From positions 89,113,025 through 89,177,024 of the forward strand of contig CM043958.1 of assembly GCA_014529385.2 (NCBI GenBank): 64,000 nt of DNA, written 5' to 3'. A model generated the notes under the pieces. That model was not told the DNA's origin and did no database searches. It was given only the letters and a program-made list of their open reading frames with translations. Of this stretch, positions 47,627-57,388 are shown in pieces (the stretch's first letter is position 1; each line of letters starts with the position of its first letter). A program made the translations under genes and the position numbers. The stretch is from Adiantum capillus-veneris. Its lineage: Eukaryota; Streptophyta; Polypodiopsida; Polypodiales; Pteridaceae.

Positions 47627-48093
47627 TTACTGATAACATTAAATGCTCTGTTCCAATCCACCTGTTCCGAATGGACGTGGGTACATCGTAAATTCAACTT
47701 GGGTCAGAACCAAGCGAATAGGGCCCTTCGGAGATTCTTGGGCCCCCTATTCGCCTGGTTTTGACTCTAGTCATGTCACCTATTATGACATTAGTGCACG
47801 GGACAAAACCAAGCGAATAGAGACCTTGAGGGATACTCCAGGCCCAATATTCGCTTGGTTATGACACCAAATACAAACCAATTTTGAATAGTAGTTTTGG
47901 CTTGCTTTTTCTTTTAGACATGGGAGTCATAGTCCTAGAGACAGACGATCTGGACGAGGATACAAATCATTTACTGATAATATTAAATGCTCTGTTCCAA
48001 TCCACCTGTTCTAAATGGACGTGGGTACAGTGTAGATTCAACTTGGGTCAAAACCAAGCAACATTAGGAGAAAGTTGGACTCACTTTTGGGCC
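47627..48093 (+). promoter_or_regulatory. Hairpin-bearing promoter-like block with a truncated copy of an unknown gene start
   Basis: Two hairpins (47701-47767 and 47801-47866) with AACCAAGCGAATAG arms precede a splice-acceptor-like TTTTAG and ATG at 47920, which opens MGVIVLETDDLDEDT. This is the same start as the genes at 52856 (minus) and 60658 (plus), but it breaks off after about 15 codons. A direct duplication of about 90 bases (47627-47717 and 47970-48059) follows. The last part, 48062-48093, equals the reverse complement of 60424-60455. Confidence 0.65.
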
Positions 48094-48410
48094 CTGTAAG
48101 AAGTGCCACGTCGGCTTAGAGAGAGAAAATGAAAATGTTAACTTGTGCATTTTATGTGATACTTTTCTGCGCAACAAAAAGCCAAAATGACATTCTTTGG
48201 TAGGTAGCCGCCGTCTTTATCATTCTTATCCTTCGTTCTCTTGTTAGGAATCCAACTAACTGTATGACTAATGATTTGAAATGCCAACTTACAAGCGTTC
48301 CCTCCAGAAACATAAGCCACACGAACTCTATCAACTCTAAACTTGAGAATATGGCTTTCCCTCCCAAAACCTGAGATATTTCTCCGTCTTCTTCTCTATG
48401 AACTTTAGGA

Positions 48411-51060
48411 ATGGAGAACTCATCTTTTCCTGATGAAAACACTAATTTGAACTTACAATCCTCGGTCCCTTCATCTTTAACACTTACCCAAAGAAAGAAC
48501 ACACATCATCTTTATGTTGATGTATTGCAAGAGTACGCACCGTTGCAAAAATGTAGGAGGGAGTCTTTCTTATCTCAACGGGAAAAAGAACTTAGAAGGA
48601 CAAACAAGGAACATCATTTGGATTTGTGGACCGATGGGTCTATTTATCCAAAGGATCCTACGACAAATGCGCCACCTCCCTTTGCTAATATCACTAACCT
48701 CTTACATTTCACAGGCGATGGCAAGGATGGGCTATTGGGATACACCGAACATTTGGAAATGAGAGGATTGAATGCGGAAAGGCAAAGAAACTTCCTGGAA
48801 ATGGAGAACATGCAGCTGAAGAAACTTAATGAAGCATGCTCTCGAAAGATTTCATCAAACAAAGAGACAATCCAAGGCCTTGAGAAGAAGATCACAAGTT
48901 TGCCAGAGAAAGACACCGTGCTTGGTAGTCGGAAAAGAAAACGAGATCTATGCAACCTTGAGAACATGAAGGTTGGTAGTGGTGGCCTCAAAAAACGAAT
49001 ACGAGCTTTAAGGTAACTCGAAGTTTGTTTCTTCAATGTGCTTCATTAAGAAGTGGATACACTTACTTTCCTATACATGATCATAACGCATTGTGCTTTT
49101 TTGGCAGGTCTTTACTGCATCCAAACTCGAACGGTGCAGGCTTCAATGCCGAAGTGCATTACAGCCGTCTAGTTCCAAAAGAAGTAGTTGAAGAGATGAT
49201 AACTCAGAAAAAATTTAGTAAGTTGAAAGGGAGGCTACTTACCTTCTTCATGAACGAGAATCAATTGGAACCAATGGAAGTGCAAGCAATACTTGATGAG
49301 AGTGGCATCTCGCAGATGGGATACAGGGCACTCTTCAAAGCATTAGCTAAAAAATCTCAAAATAAACTACAGAGAGGATCATTGCTGCCAAAGCCATCAC
49401 ATGTAAAGGCTGCTCGCCGGCACGTAAACGATGAGGTGTTTGAGAAACTTGGGTCACCATTCCATATTGAAGCAACGTTCTTAGGCAAGGACGGCAGAGA
49501 GGTACACTTTAACGAGCACAACAACCTCTTCGTTGATCTTGAAGCATTGCAAAGGTATGCAGTTCACTTCTTTGACATCAGTCGAGACGAGTGCGGTGGG
49601 GTTCTCAAGTTTGTTTTGAAGCTCGACGAGTGCGAGGTCCTGAAGAACAAGAAGTTGGAGAGAGTCACAATTACCCTCATGAACAGAGCTCTGGATCCAT
49701 CAATAACGAAAGAGGATCCACGATACTTCAGCGTGCAATCAGAAAACAACATTCTATCTCTAGGATCATTTCAGGTATACTTCGTTCAATCTCTGATAAC
49801 AAAAATATTGATTATTTGGTTGTTGATTTTGTGTTTTCATTTTTCACTGCAGGTTGATAAGGAAAATTTTGAAATCCTTGATTGGGTTTTTAGTCAAACC
49901 CAAATTCCTTCTATCATCAGTGAACAAAGAAACGGAGCCGTTCTTTCAGTGGAAGGATTTGGCGACTACACAGTGGAATGGCACATGGCAGGTGACTTAA
50001 AGACTCTTAAGTGTATGTACAACATAACACACGGAGCAGCTGTGGCAAATCCATGCTTATATTGCATGGCTGATGCACAATCACTTGAGAGTGTGCAATG
50101 GATTAGAGCTCCCAACAGACATCTTCAAGATAAAACTTTTAAACCAGTGCTTGATATTCCTCTGAGTAGAGTTCACGTCTGTACACTTCATGCACTCTGT
50201 CGAATAATTGAAAAGGTGGTTCATTTGTACATATGTTTTGCATGGACATTAAAGCCAGAGAGTGAGTCGAAAAGAGTGATCAAAGCATTAGAGGGAGTGC
50301 TCTCAGACATTGGTTTGAATGGAGGCAATGTCAAAATCGAAGAGGACCCTAAGATGTCTCAAAGTTGATACAAGGTACTGAGGAAAGCATCGATAGGCGG
50401 AGTGAAGGCAAGAAGGTTTCTTGGGTTTAGCCCCAAAGATTCAGATAGAGAAGAATGGAGAATCCTGTTCAACAAATGGAAACAGTTACATAAAGTGGTT
50501 AAAGACAATGCTGGTGGTGGGGCAATCCAGAATCACAAAGCGAACGTGTGGAAATCACTAGATAAAATTTTCCACTACCTTGAGCAACATTCTTGGGACC
50601 AAAGTAAGCTCACATCATTTCAAGCAGCCTTGCTAGATTGGAAAAAGGCTTACCTTACAGGGTGGGGTGGGCAACATATCACACATTACATGGTAGGTTG
50701 GCATTCTACGTATACAAAACAAAATTTTAAATTGTACTCAACTGACCATTTTGTTTTATTTCAATGCAGCACATACTGTTCAACTATGGTCCATATTTTG
50801 CCAAGACATACGGCTCACTATCAATATGGTCCACACAAGGCATGGAAAAAACCCACTACATGGCAAGATCAGGTTATTTTAAGCACACTCGGCATGGGGG
50901 AGGAAAAGAAAAGGCCAATAGTCTATTAGAGTTACACCAATGGACTTATAGACGAATAATTCATAGAGCAAGGCAGAAGGAACTTCTTAAGAGTTCAAAA
51001 ATTACACGGTCTTTACAACACATCCGCAAAGAGAAGAAACAGATGGCTTGGGGAGCTTGA
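48411..51060 (+). CDS. DDE transposase with RAG1/Transib-like catalytic features (one in-frame stop)
   Basis: Exon 1 (48411-49013) gives a coiled N-terminus with SRKRKRD, a likely nuclear signal. Exon 2 starts near 49108 and contains KLDECEV, a candidate first catalytic Asp. The exon from 49854 has AGDLKTL (Asp codon 49994-49996), CLYC 20 residues later, and HVCTLH near 50174-50191. The final exon from 50770 has YGSLSIWSTQGMEKTHY, with Glu at 50845-50847. Relative to mouse RAG1, spacing from the first His through G-S, W, G and catalytic Glu is the same by eye, and D-to-CxxC spacing is 20 against 19. The second His of RAG1's pair is Tyr here. A TGA at 50366-50368 interrupts the frame. I infer a cut-and-paste transposase of the RAG/Transib or CMC group. 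Confidence 0.65.
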
Positions 51061-51093
51061 AATGCGGCGGAGCGCCATGCGAGGTGGCGCCGG

Positions 51094-52856
51094 TCACGAG
51101 TCAGGAGCGGGAGAAGATGGACCTGAGCCCGTCGTTTTTATCCTCTTCGATGCACCTCCTTCCTCCTCACTGTGTACCTCTTCGATGTGCAAGCTCTGTA
51201 GACGAGCTCGTTCCTCTGTTGATGGTAGCATCCCTACGGGAATCATGCGTCTTCTTTCCCTCAGAAACAGCCGCTTATTGTATGGATCTAAGCTTTCCGG
51301 GTCTTCAACCCCTGCAGCTAGAGCCTGAGCTGTGTAGGACATGAAATATGGGGCTCTGAGTGCTTGGCAACCATACCCAATGCCAAATACACGTAGAGCA
51401 AAATGTTTTTCAATCAGAATTACTCTTTCTGCGTTTAGTGGGAGGGGGTGCCCACCACACAATCTTGTAATAGCTTTCATTGCAAACAGAGGGAACTTTG
51501 CATTGTCATCGGAATATTCCTTGTGGTATATTATGATCTACATAATAATTGCAATCAATTTATTAGCCGTAAGTGAGATGAGTAGAATTGTCAATTACTT
51601 GAATTGTTTCTACAAACCTTTTTGTGGTTGAAACACCCGATGTAGTGCGACAACGCTGCATCCTTGCCTTGGACTCCAGTGACAAGCCCTTGGCATGAGC
51701 CTCCCGCTCTTCTAAGGAAACTATCGTCATACACTAGCACCTGGCAGCAAAAAAAAATGTTCATGATATTTTATCACTCGGCCATCTCTAATACTATCTG
51801 AATGCTCGACAAAAGTTACCATCTGATTCTCGTCCATTTCCAGCATCGACCTCCCCCATAAGTGAATAGACTGACTATTCATTACATGATCTTCGGGTGC
51901 CACGTGTCTACCTATGTTTTCCAAGCCGAGTTGTTTTGTTGTCAATTCAAACAGCTCATCTGTTGGAAAATCGGTCTCTCCGGACTTCGCCTCATTGAAC
52001 GTATCTTTAATCAGTTGCAACCCTGAAGTGAACCGTGAGTCGTGGACAGCTGTGTCAGCAATAAGATATTGGTCCACTGCATCATCGTCCACAAACCCCA
52101 TGTCTGTCTCACAAAAATTTGCAATTGCCGCTAGGCAGTAGTCATCCCGTATATTGAGCTCATGCATGATATCTGTGAGCAGAATATAGTGGGTGTCGCC
52201 CGCCATAGCAAAGTTGGGAGCACAATTGAGAGGCAAAGTCGCTTCCATACTTGGGCTTTCTTGCCTGCACCCTATTGCTGCATCCGCAAGAGAAACAAGA
52301 GTTAAGCCCGCATCAAAGGTTTCCTTTAGTACCTCTTCCCGCTCTTCTTCTCGATTGAATTGCACCTCCACATCCTCTACCTCTTCCTCTGGCGCCAATG
52401 GACAACTACCGAAAGTTGTTGACTGCGAAGTCTCTGACTCGCCATCCGTCTGCAAGTATAAGTAAGAGACAAACCCATGGTAGAATTCCAATAAGCGACA
52501 TTTTTTTAAGTGCTTCATACACCTGTCTTGTATAAGCAGTGCATTGGAGGGACACTTTTCAAGACAACGATTCAGTCTCCTTGAAGCACTCTTGTCAGGG
52601 TCAAGGTTGGCAGGGTGCACATATCACATGCCATCAACTGTCATGGAATTTTCACAAGTGACTGCCTCATACTGTTGCAAATGGTTTTGTAGGTACTCAA
52701 AGGAGCAATCTATAATCCTCTGTATAGAAAACTCTGCATTGAACATTCTGATAGTTCTGGTGCATGGTGATGAGCTCGGGCGTTATATAAGAATGTGAAT
52801 AGTTTTTCTTCACATGTATCCTCGCTCACGTCTGTCTCCAGGACTATGATCCCCAT
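51094..52856 (-). pseudogene. Unknown element gene, family B (minus-strand copy)
   Basis: The ATG at 52856 opens MGIIVLETDVSEDTCEEKLF. A 1-base loss near 52750 relative to the sister copy at 60.7 kb breaks the frame. A long open part from 52620 follows (LDPDKSASRRLNRCLEKCP, acidic PEEEVEDVEVQF, then DDYCLAAIANFCETDMGF). Further exons appear at about 51741-51617 (VYDDSFLRRAGG) and 51537-51094 (AITRLCGGHPLPLNAERV, GYGCQALRAPYFMSY), ending in an acidic tail with ASKRIKT, a possible nuclear signal. No family is recognised. It converges on the transposase, with only about 33 bases between the two stops, which suggests one element. A DNA-binding accessory role is a guess. Confidence 0.55.
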
Positions 52857-52874
52857 GACTGAAAGAAAAAGAAA

Positions 52875-53345
52875 GGAAGGTAACCCCTGCTTGTTGCGGA
52901 TTTAGGTTTTTCCTTTGCCAAATACGCCTTTTGATTTCGGTCCCGTGTGCTTTAATTTGCTGTAGTTGGTCAGTACCAAGCGAACAAGGTAAGGTCACCT
53001 AGTCCGAAGGGTCCTATTCGCTTGGTACTGACCAAAAGAAAAGTTAAGTGATGTCTGCTAGTACAGAGGTCAATACTAAGCAAATAAGGGGAAGGTAACC
53101 CCTGCTTGTTGCGGATTTAGGGTTTCCTTTGCCAAATACGCCTTTTGATTTCGGTCTCGTGCGCTTTAATTTGCTGTAGTTGGTCAGTACCAAGAGAATA
53201 AGGTAAGGTCACCTAGTCCGAAGGGTCCTATCCGCTTGGTACTGACCAAAAGAAAATTTAAGTGATGTCTGCTAGTACAGAGGTCAATACTAAGCAAATA
53301 AGGGGAAGGTAACCCCTGCTTGTTGCGGATTTAGGGCTTTCTTTT
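52875..53345. repeat. 215-bp tandem repeat, each unit containing an AGCGAA hairpin
   Basis: Units start at 52875, 53090 and 53304 (GGAAGGTAACCCCTGCTTG), the third incomplete. Each full unit holds one hairpin, 52968-53033 and 53182-53247, with GGTCAGTACCAAG and CTTGGTACTGACC arms, plus a half-site GTCAATACTAAGCAAATAAG. The array lies just upstream of the minus-strand family B gene, so it may be its promoter or a transposase-binding array. Confidence 0.85.
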
Positions 53346-53482
53346 GCAAAATACGCCTTTTGATTTTATAAGAAAGAAACAAAATTACAACTGAACACCG
53401 AGTTTGAGTTAGAAAACACTTTAGACTTTACAAAGAGTGGCCTATTAATTTCCGGGGGGTTTAGGGTTTAGGGGTTTAGGGT

Positions 53483-53788
53483 TCACAGCCAGCTTATCTC
53501 TTCGCAAAGCATGTTTGCAAATTTAATGGCTTCCTCATATTTACTGGCTAGCTCAAGCACTTCATCCTTCATTTCTTGAAGCCAATTAATGATTGCCTCC
53601 ATAGAGCCATTCTCGGCGAGCAATCGCTGCATGTCTTCAGGCCTTCTTGCTTCCAGAGAGTTTTTAAGGATTGAGACCCTCTGCCTGACGATCAGCATTT
53701 GCTGCAGCTTCAGGCTAGCATCCTGCATAGAGCATTTAGCAAGTAAGATCTTCAAACTAGGAGCTTGGAAATTGGGAGCAGAAAGCAA
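53483..53788 (-). CDS. Small coiled-coil protein, unknown
   Basis: An open frame of 101 codons on the minus strand (LKLQQMLIVRQRVSILKN, LLAENGSMEAIINWLQEM, KYEEAIKFANMLCEEI), rich in Leu/Glu/Ala heptads and so likely coiled-coil. A splice acceptor may lie just upstream. Its position between the hairpin array and the TTAA element suggests it belongs to the same large element. No homologous family is recognised and it could be the last exon of a longer gene. Confidence 0.4.
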   Translation of the reverse strand: MLSAPNFQAPSLKILLAKCSMQDASLKLQQMLIVRQRVSILKNSLEARRPEDMQRLLAENGSMEAIINWLQEMKDEVLELASKYEEAIKFANMLCEEISWL

Positions 53789-54034
53789 AGAATTACCAGC
53801 AACTTACCTCGAGAATTGACTCCCGTGTTGACAGCAGCCACTCCCGAGCTGTGTCGGTCGAGAACATTAAAGGTAACATCGGGGAGGGCCAAGGGGGGAC
53901 CTCATGAGGAGGGCCCGGATGCGGTGTTGCTGGCGCTGCGGGAGTATACCTTGGAAAGGCATCGCCACTATCCTAAGCTTCTTTTAGTTATTCTGCGAAA
54001 CCCTGAGGGAGGTTCTGAAACAACTGCTTCTTAA

Positions 54035-55370
54035 CACTAGAATGGTAACATGACACTTTTATGTCCTTGGACACTTTTGTGTCCTGTTAAGTGACCATTT
54101 TTCTTGAATTATTTGAAGAGTCTGAAAATGAATTTCTAGGTGCTATATATCCACAAAGTTGCCTTATGAGCTGAAAAAAACTTAGCATTTTTTTTTGAGT
54201 ATCGATCTCACCATTAACCTTACTCTTGCACAACATTTTGAACCTAAACTGTGTGAAAAAACGGGTCCTGTTTTTGGCTTTTTTTCAATTTTTGGCAACT
54301 ATACCACTCTAAACTTCATGTTTGTGAGGTTTAGATGGCTAGAGGTTAGGCCTTCATAGTTCTCAACATGTTTGATGCTTGTAGGGAGAGCCTAGTGTTA
54401 AAATTGAAAGTTATGACCAATTTACAAGAATTGCATAATCCTGTTTTTTGGCCAAAATTAGCACTTTTATGATTTTTTTGGTGGCTTTCTTAATATCCAA
54501 ATTCAATTTTGATTGTGTAAGTGTAATGTATAACATAAAGCTAATCTTCCTTGAGTTTTGGGGGACCTAATATGCTATATAGCATAGTATATGATGATGG
54601 TTGAGTTTTTTGATTGCTAAAGAATACGATACATTTTAGAGTAGCAAGTATAACTTTCTCAATATTGCTAGTTTCTTAGGCCAATTGTGTGTATTTTGTA
54701 GGTAGTGACCATATCTAATCATAGACTACAAACTTGGCTAGATATTGAGTAGTTTCTATGAGTTTCTAGAGGTCATAATGCTAAACCCAGTTTTTTCATG
54801 TTTGCTGTATTTAGCACTTTATCATTGTCCCCAAGGTTCCAATTGTAAGAGATCCATTATTCTTTTGACATGCTCCATGGCTCCTTTTGAATCCAGAGGC
54901 CCAAAGGGAACTAAGAAAACAGATATATAGTATTTGTATTGAGCATGACTATAGAAACTTTCATGATAGGTCCGCAGAATGGCAAAAATGCAACTTTTTT
55001 GTACCTAATTTTTTGCCCAAAAAGAAATTAGTGAGGTAAAATCAACCATATGTTTTGGTCACCAACCCATTGAAGTTAACGGGGCATTTTATCTCATGTC
55101 CTACAAAAATCTCCACTCTTATTTATATGCAATCAACCGTAAGAAATTGCTGTTTTGGGCAAAATATACTGGTCCATCAACTTTGGAGGCTTGTAGTGAC
55201 CAAGGGATGAGAAAAATTACAAGTTTCTCATTTTTTCCATATGTAGTAGTTATTGAACTATAAGCTCATGAAAGGATTTTTCAAAATGAGTGGATCTCCT
55301 ATGGTTTTGGAATTTTTTCCCAAAACCCTGAAAGGACACTTTTATGTCCTGTTAGGTTACCATTCTAGTG
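54035..55370. mobile_element. piggyBac-like non-autonomous element with TTAA duplication
   Basis: Perfect 15-base inverted ends CACTAGAATGGTAAC at 54035 and GTTACCATTCTAGTG at 55370 are flanked on both sides by TTAA (54031-54034 and 55371-55374). Inside each end lies a copy of GGACACTTTTATGTCC or a near variant. No transposase frame is present. TTAA duplication with short inverted ends is the hallmark of piggyBac and its miniature derivatives. The element interrupts the hairpin-rich region, so it is a later insertion. Confidence 0.8.
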
Positions 55371-55618
55371 TTAAACAGACTTTCAGACAAGCCTAAAAAG
55401 CAGAGCCTGGGCATGAGGTTTCATGAGAGGGTGGTACTGCCATGAGGTTTCATGAGAGGTGGACGTGGGAGAGAGAATCAATGGTATCATCCCCCCGATA
55501 CTAGGGGAGGTGGTCGGAGGGAACGACATGACAGTTAGAACCGCATCGATTTAAGATCTCCTTCACATTGCTATTTTGTATCAGCGGATGCAAACCTGTT
55601 CGCTTGCTTGTACACTTT

Positions 55619-55903
55619 TCTGAGGTCACCACCCAACGAATAAGGTATCTTTTTGCAGGGGCTGCAAACCTGTTCGCCTGGTAGTGATCTCAGAAAATGT
55701 AAGTGATATCTGCTATTACTATTTTTGAAGTCACTACCGAGCGAATAAGGCAAGGCAAACTCTTTCCTATGCACCTATTCGCTCGGTAGTGACCTTTGAA
55801 CATATAAGTCATGTCTACTATTACTATTTTCTGAGGTCACTACCGAGCGAATAAGGCAAGGCAACTCTTTCCTATCCATCTTTTCGCTTGATACTGACCT
55901 TTC
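55619..55903 (+). promoter_or_regulatory. Three AGCGAA-type hairpins upstream of the histone-like gene
   Basis: Hairpins at 55619-55693, 55728-55796 and 55833-55899 have arms of the form GGTCACTACCGAGCGAATAAGG. The last two lie in a 105-bp tandem repeat. The array ends 65 bases before the ATG of the histone-like gene. Confidence 0.8.
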
Positions 55904-55967
55904 CTTAAATATGAAGTCCCTTGTGCTGACAAATGAATTGTCTTTTGGTGTTATTGTATTTGTAGAG

Positions 55968-56985
55968 ATGCCTCGTGTTAAGGCCTGTGCTAGGAGGGCA
56001 ACAGGTGTATCTTTGAATGCTCAAGCAAGAAGACGTCGATATGAGGTGCACAGAGGTGTACTACAAGAGCTGCGCAGGGTAGAACGACACGTTCAACATG
56101 CTATTCCACGTCTCCCTTTCCAGCGAGTAGTGCGGGAGATTTGCGAGCAGTGGAGAGTCGACATGCGATGGGCCAGCAGTGCACTCCTCTGCCTTCAAGA
56201 AATTGCTGAGGACTACCTCGTGGAATTCTTTAGCGATGGATATATCCTGGCTGCCCATGCACACCGGGTCACTATCATGCCGCGGGATTTTGATACTCTT
56301 CGTAGGCTTCGTTTCCGCTACGATGGGGTGCTTCAGCCAGTACCAATCCAGGATAGTAGAACCATGGATATTCTCAACATCCCCCCTCTCCATCCTCGTG
56401 CACGACAGACAGAGCTGTCTAGGGCTGAAACAAACAGCAGAAGGACCCGATCACGGGTCGAGCGAAACGACACAGATGGGCAGGCTGAGATAGCCGCAGA
56501 GGGCCCAGAGCAAGCCAGAGTGGACCCCGAGGCAGTCATGGAAGAAACAGAGACAGTTATCGAGGATCCAGCTAGACACCCAAATGAGCAAGTCATGGAG
56601 GATCCGCAGCCCATCGTGGATGATGAGGGACAAGAGCAGGTCAGGGTGGAGCCTGAGGCATCTATGGAGCAACCAATATTGAAGGAAAATGATCCGGAGC
56701 CTGAGGCAGCCAGGGAGCCAGCTCAAGAAAGGGAAGGGCAAGGCTCTGCATCAGAAGGGCCATCCAACGTATCGGATGAGTCAATTATTTTAGAACAAAT
56801 CAACGAGGAGAATGAAGAGGAGTTGAGAATTTTGTTGAGCTCAGCGCCTCTGCATGCGCACATACAACTGCCTGCAAGGTCAGAGGAGGCCTGCACTACC
56901 AACCTCGATAATGTAGACTTTATGTGCATGTGCAATTTCACTGACTCGCTCGCAACAAATGAGGTCGTCAATGTTGCTTTGTGGT
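55968..56985 (+). CDS. Histone H3/CENH3-like protein encoded in a transposon-like region
   Basis: ATG at 55968 follows an acceptor-like TTTGTAG. The N-terminus MPRVKACARRATG lines up without gaps with the canonical H3 tail: R2, K4, A7, R8, T11 and G12 are kept, while K9 is Arg and S10 is Ala. The fold (residues about 40-125) has ELRRVERHVQHAIPRLPFQR, MRWASSALLCLQEIAEDYL and AHRVTIMPRDFDTLRRLR. The loop before RW has H3 length, but RW, AEDYLV, FSD and DF recall CENH3. A Glu/Pro-rich acidic tail of about 200 residues follows, then a donor-like TTGTG|GTAATT. The histone part has no stop. I infer a captured histone gene, possibly fused by splicing to the protease exons downstream. A chromatin-targeting or nucleosome-incorporating role is unproven. 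Confidence 0.85.
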
Positions 56986-57032
56986 AATTCTCATCCTCTT
57001 TAATTCTTATGCTCATTAAATGGCTCTCTACC

Positions 57033-57345
57033 GAGACATGGGTCAATACCAAGCGAAACAGTGGGTAATGAAATTGAATTTTGGTACTACTCGCTCGGTA
57101 TTGACCCATGTCTCTGTGGCAGTTGCCAAGTTTTTCTTTATAATGGTTCACTACCTTAAAGACATGGGTCAATACCAAGCATGTCAGATGTTTATGGAAT
57201 TGGAATCCGCCGCTGACTCGCTCGGTATTGATCCATGTCTTTAAGGTAGTCGTCAAGTTCTCCATTTCAGCCAAGACAATGGTCAATACCAAGCGAATCA
57301 GTGGCGTATGGATTTCGATAGCTGCCCCACTCGCTTGGTATTGAC
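57033..57345 (+). promoter_or_regulatory. Three AGCGAA hairpins in the intron between histone and protease parts
   Basis: Hairpins at 57033-57114, 57150-57250 and 57280-57345 have arms GACATGGGTCAATACC / GGTATTGACCCATGTC. The middle one extends to ACTACCTTAAAGACATGGGT on each side. If transcribed they would fold as long intronic hairpins. Confidence 0.8.
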
Positions 57346-57388
57346 TCACTCGGTGTTCAAGTCTAATCTTTGCCATTTGTTCATGTTA

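Noticed and set aside
50170-50191. HVCTLH as the exact RAG1 zinc His pair
   Set aside because: In RAG1 that pair lies about 20-25 residues before the catalytic Glu, not here; the positional equivalent in this protein is the His before ILFNY with Tyr in the second place.
55190-55200. GGCTTGTAGTG as right end of the lone CACTA at 45507
   Set aside because: Matches only the last nine bases, lacks the subterminal units and has no matching 3-bp duplication; it also lies inside the TTAA element.
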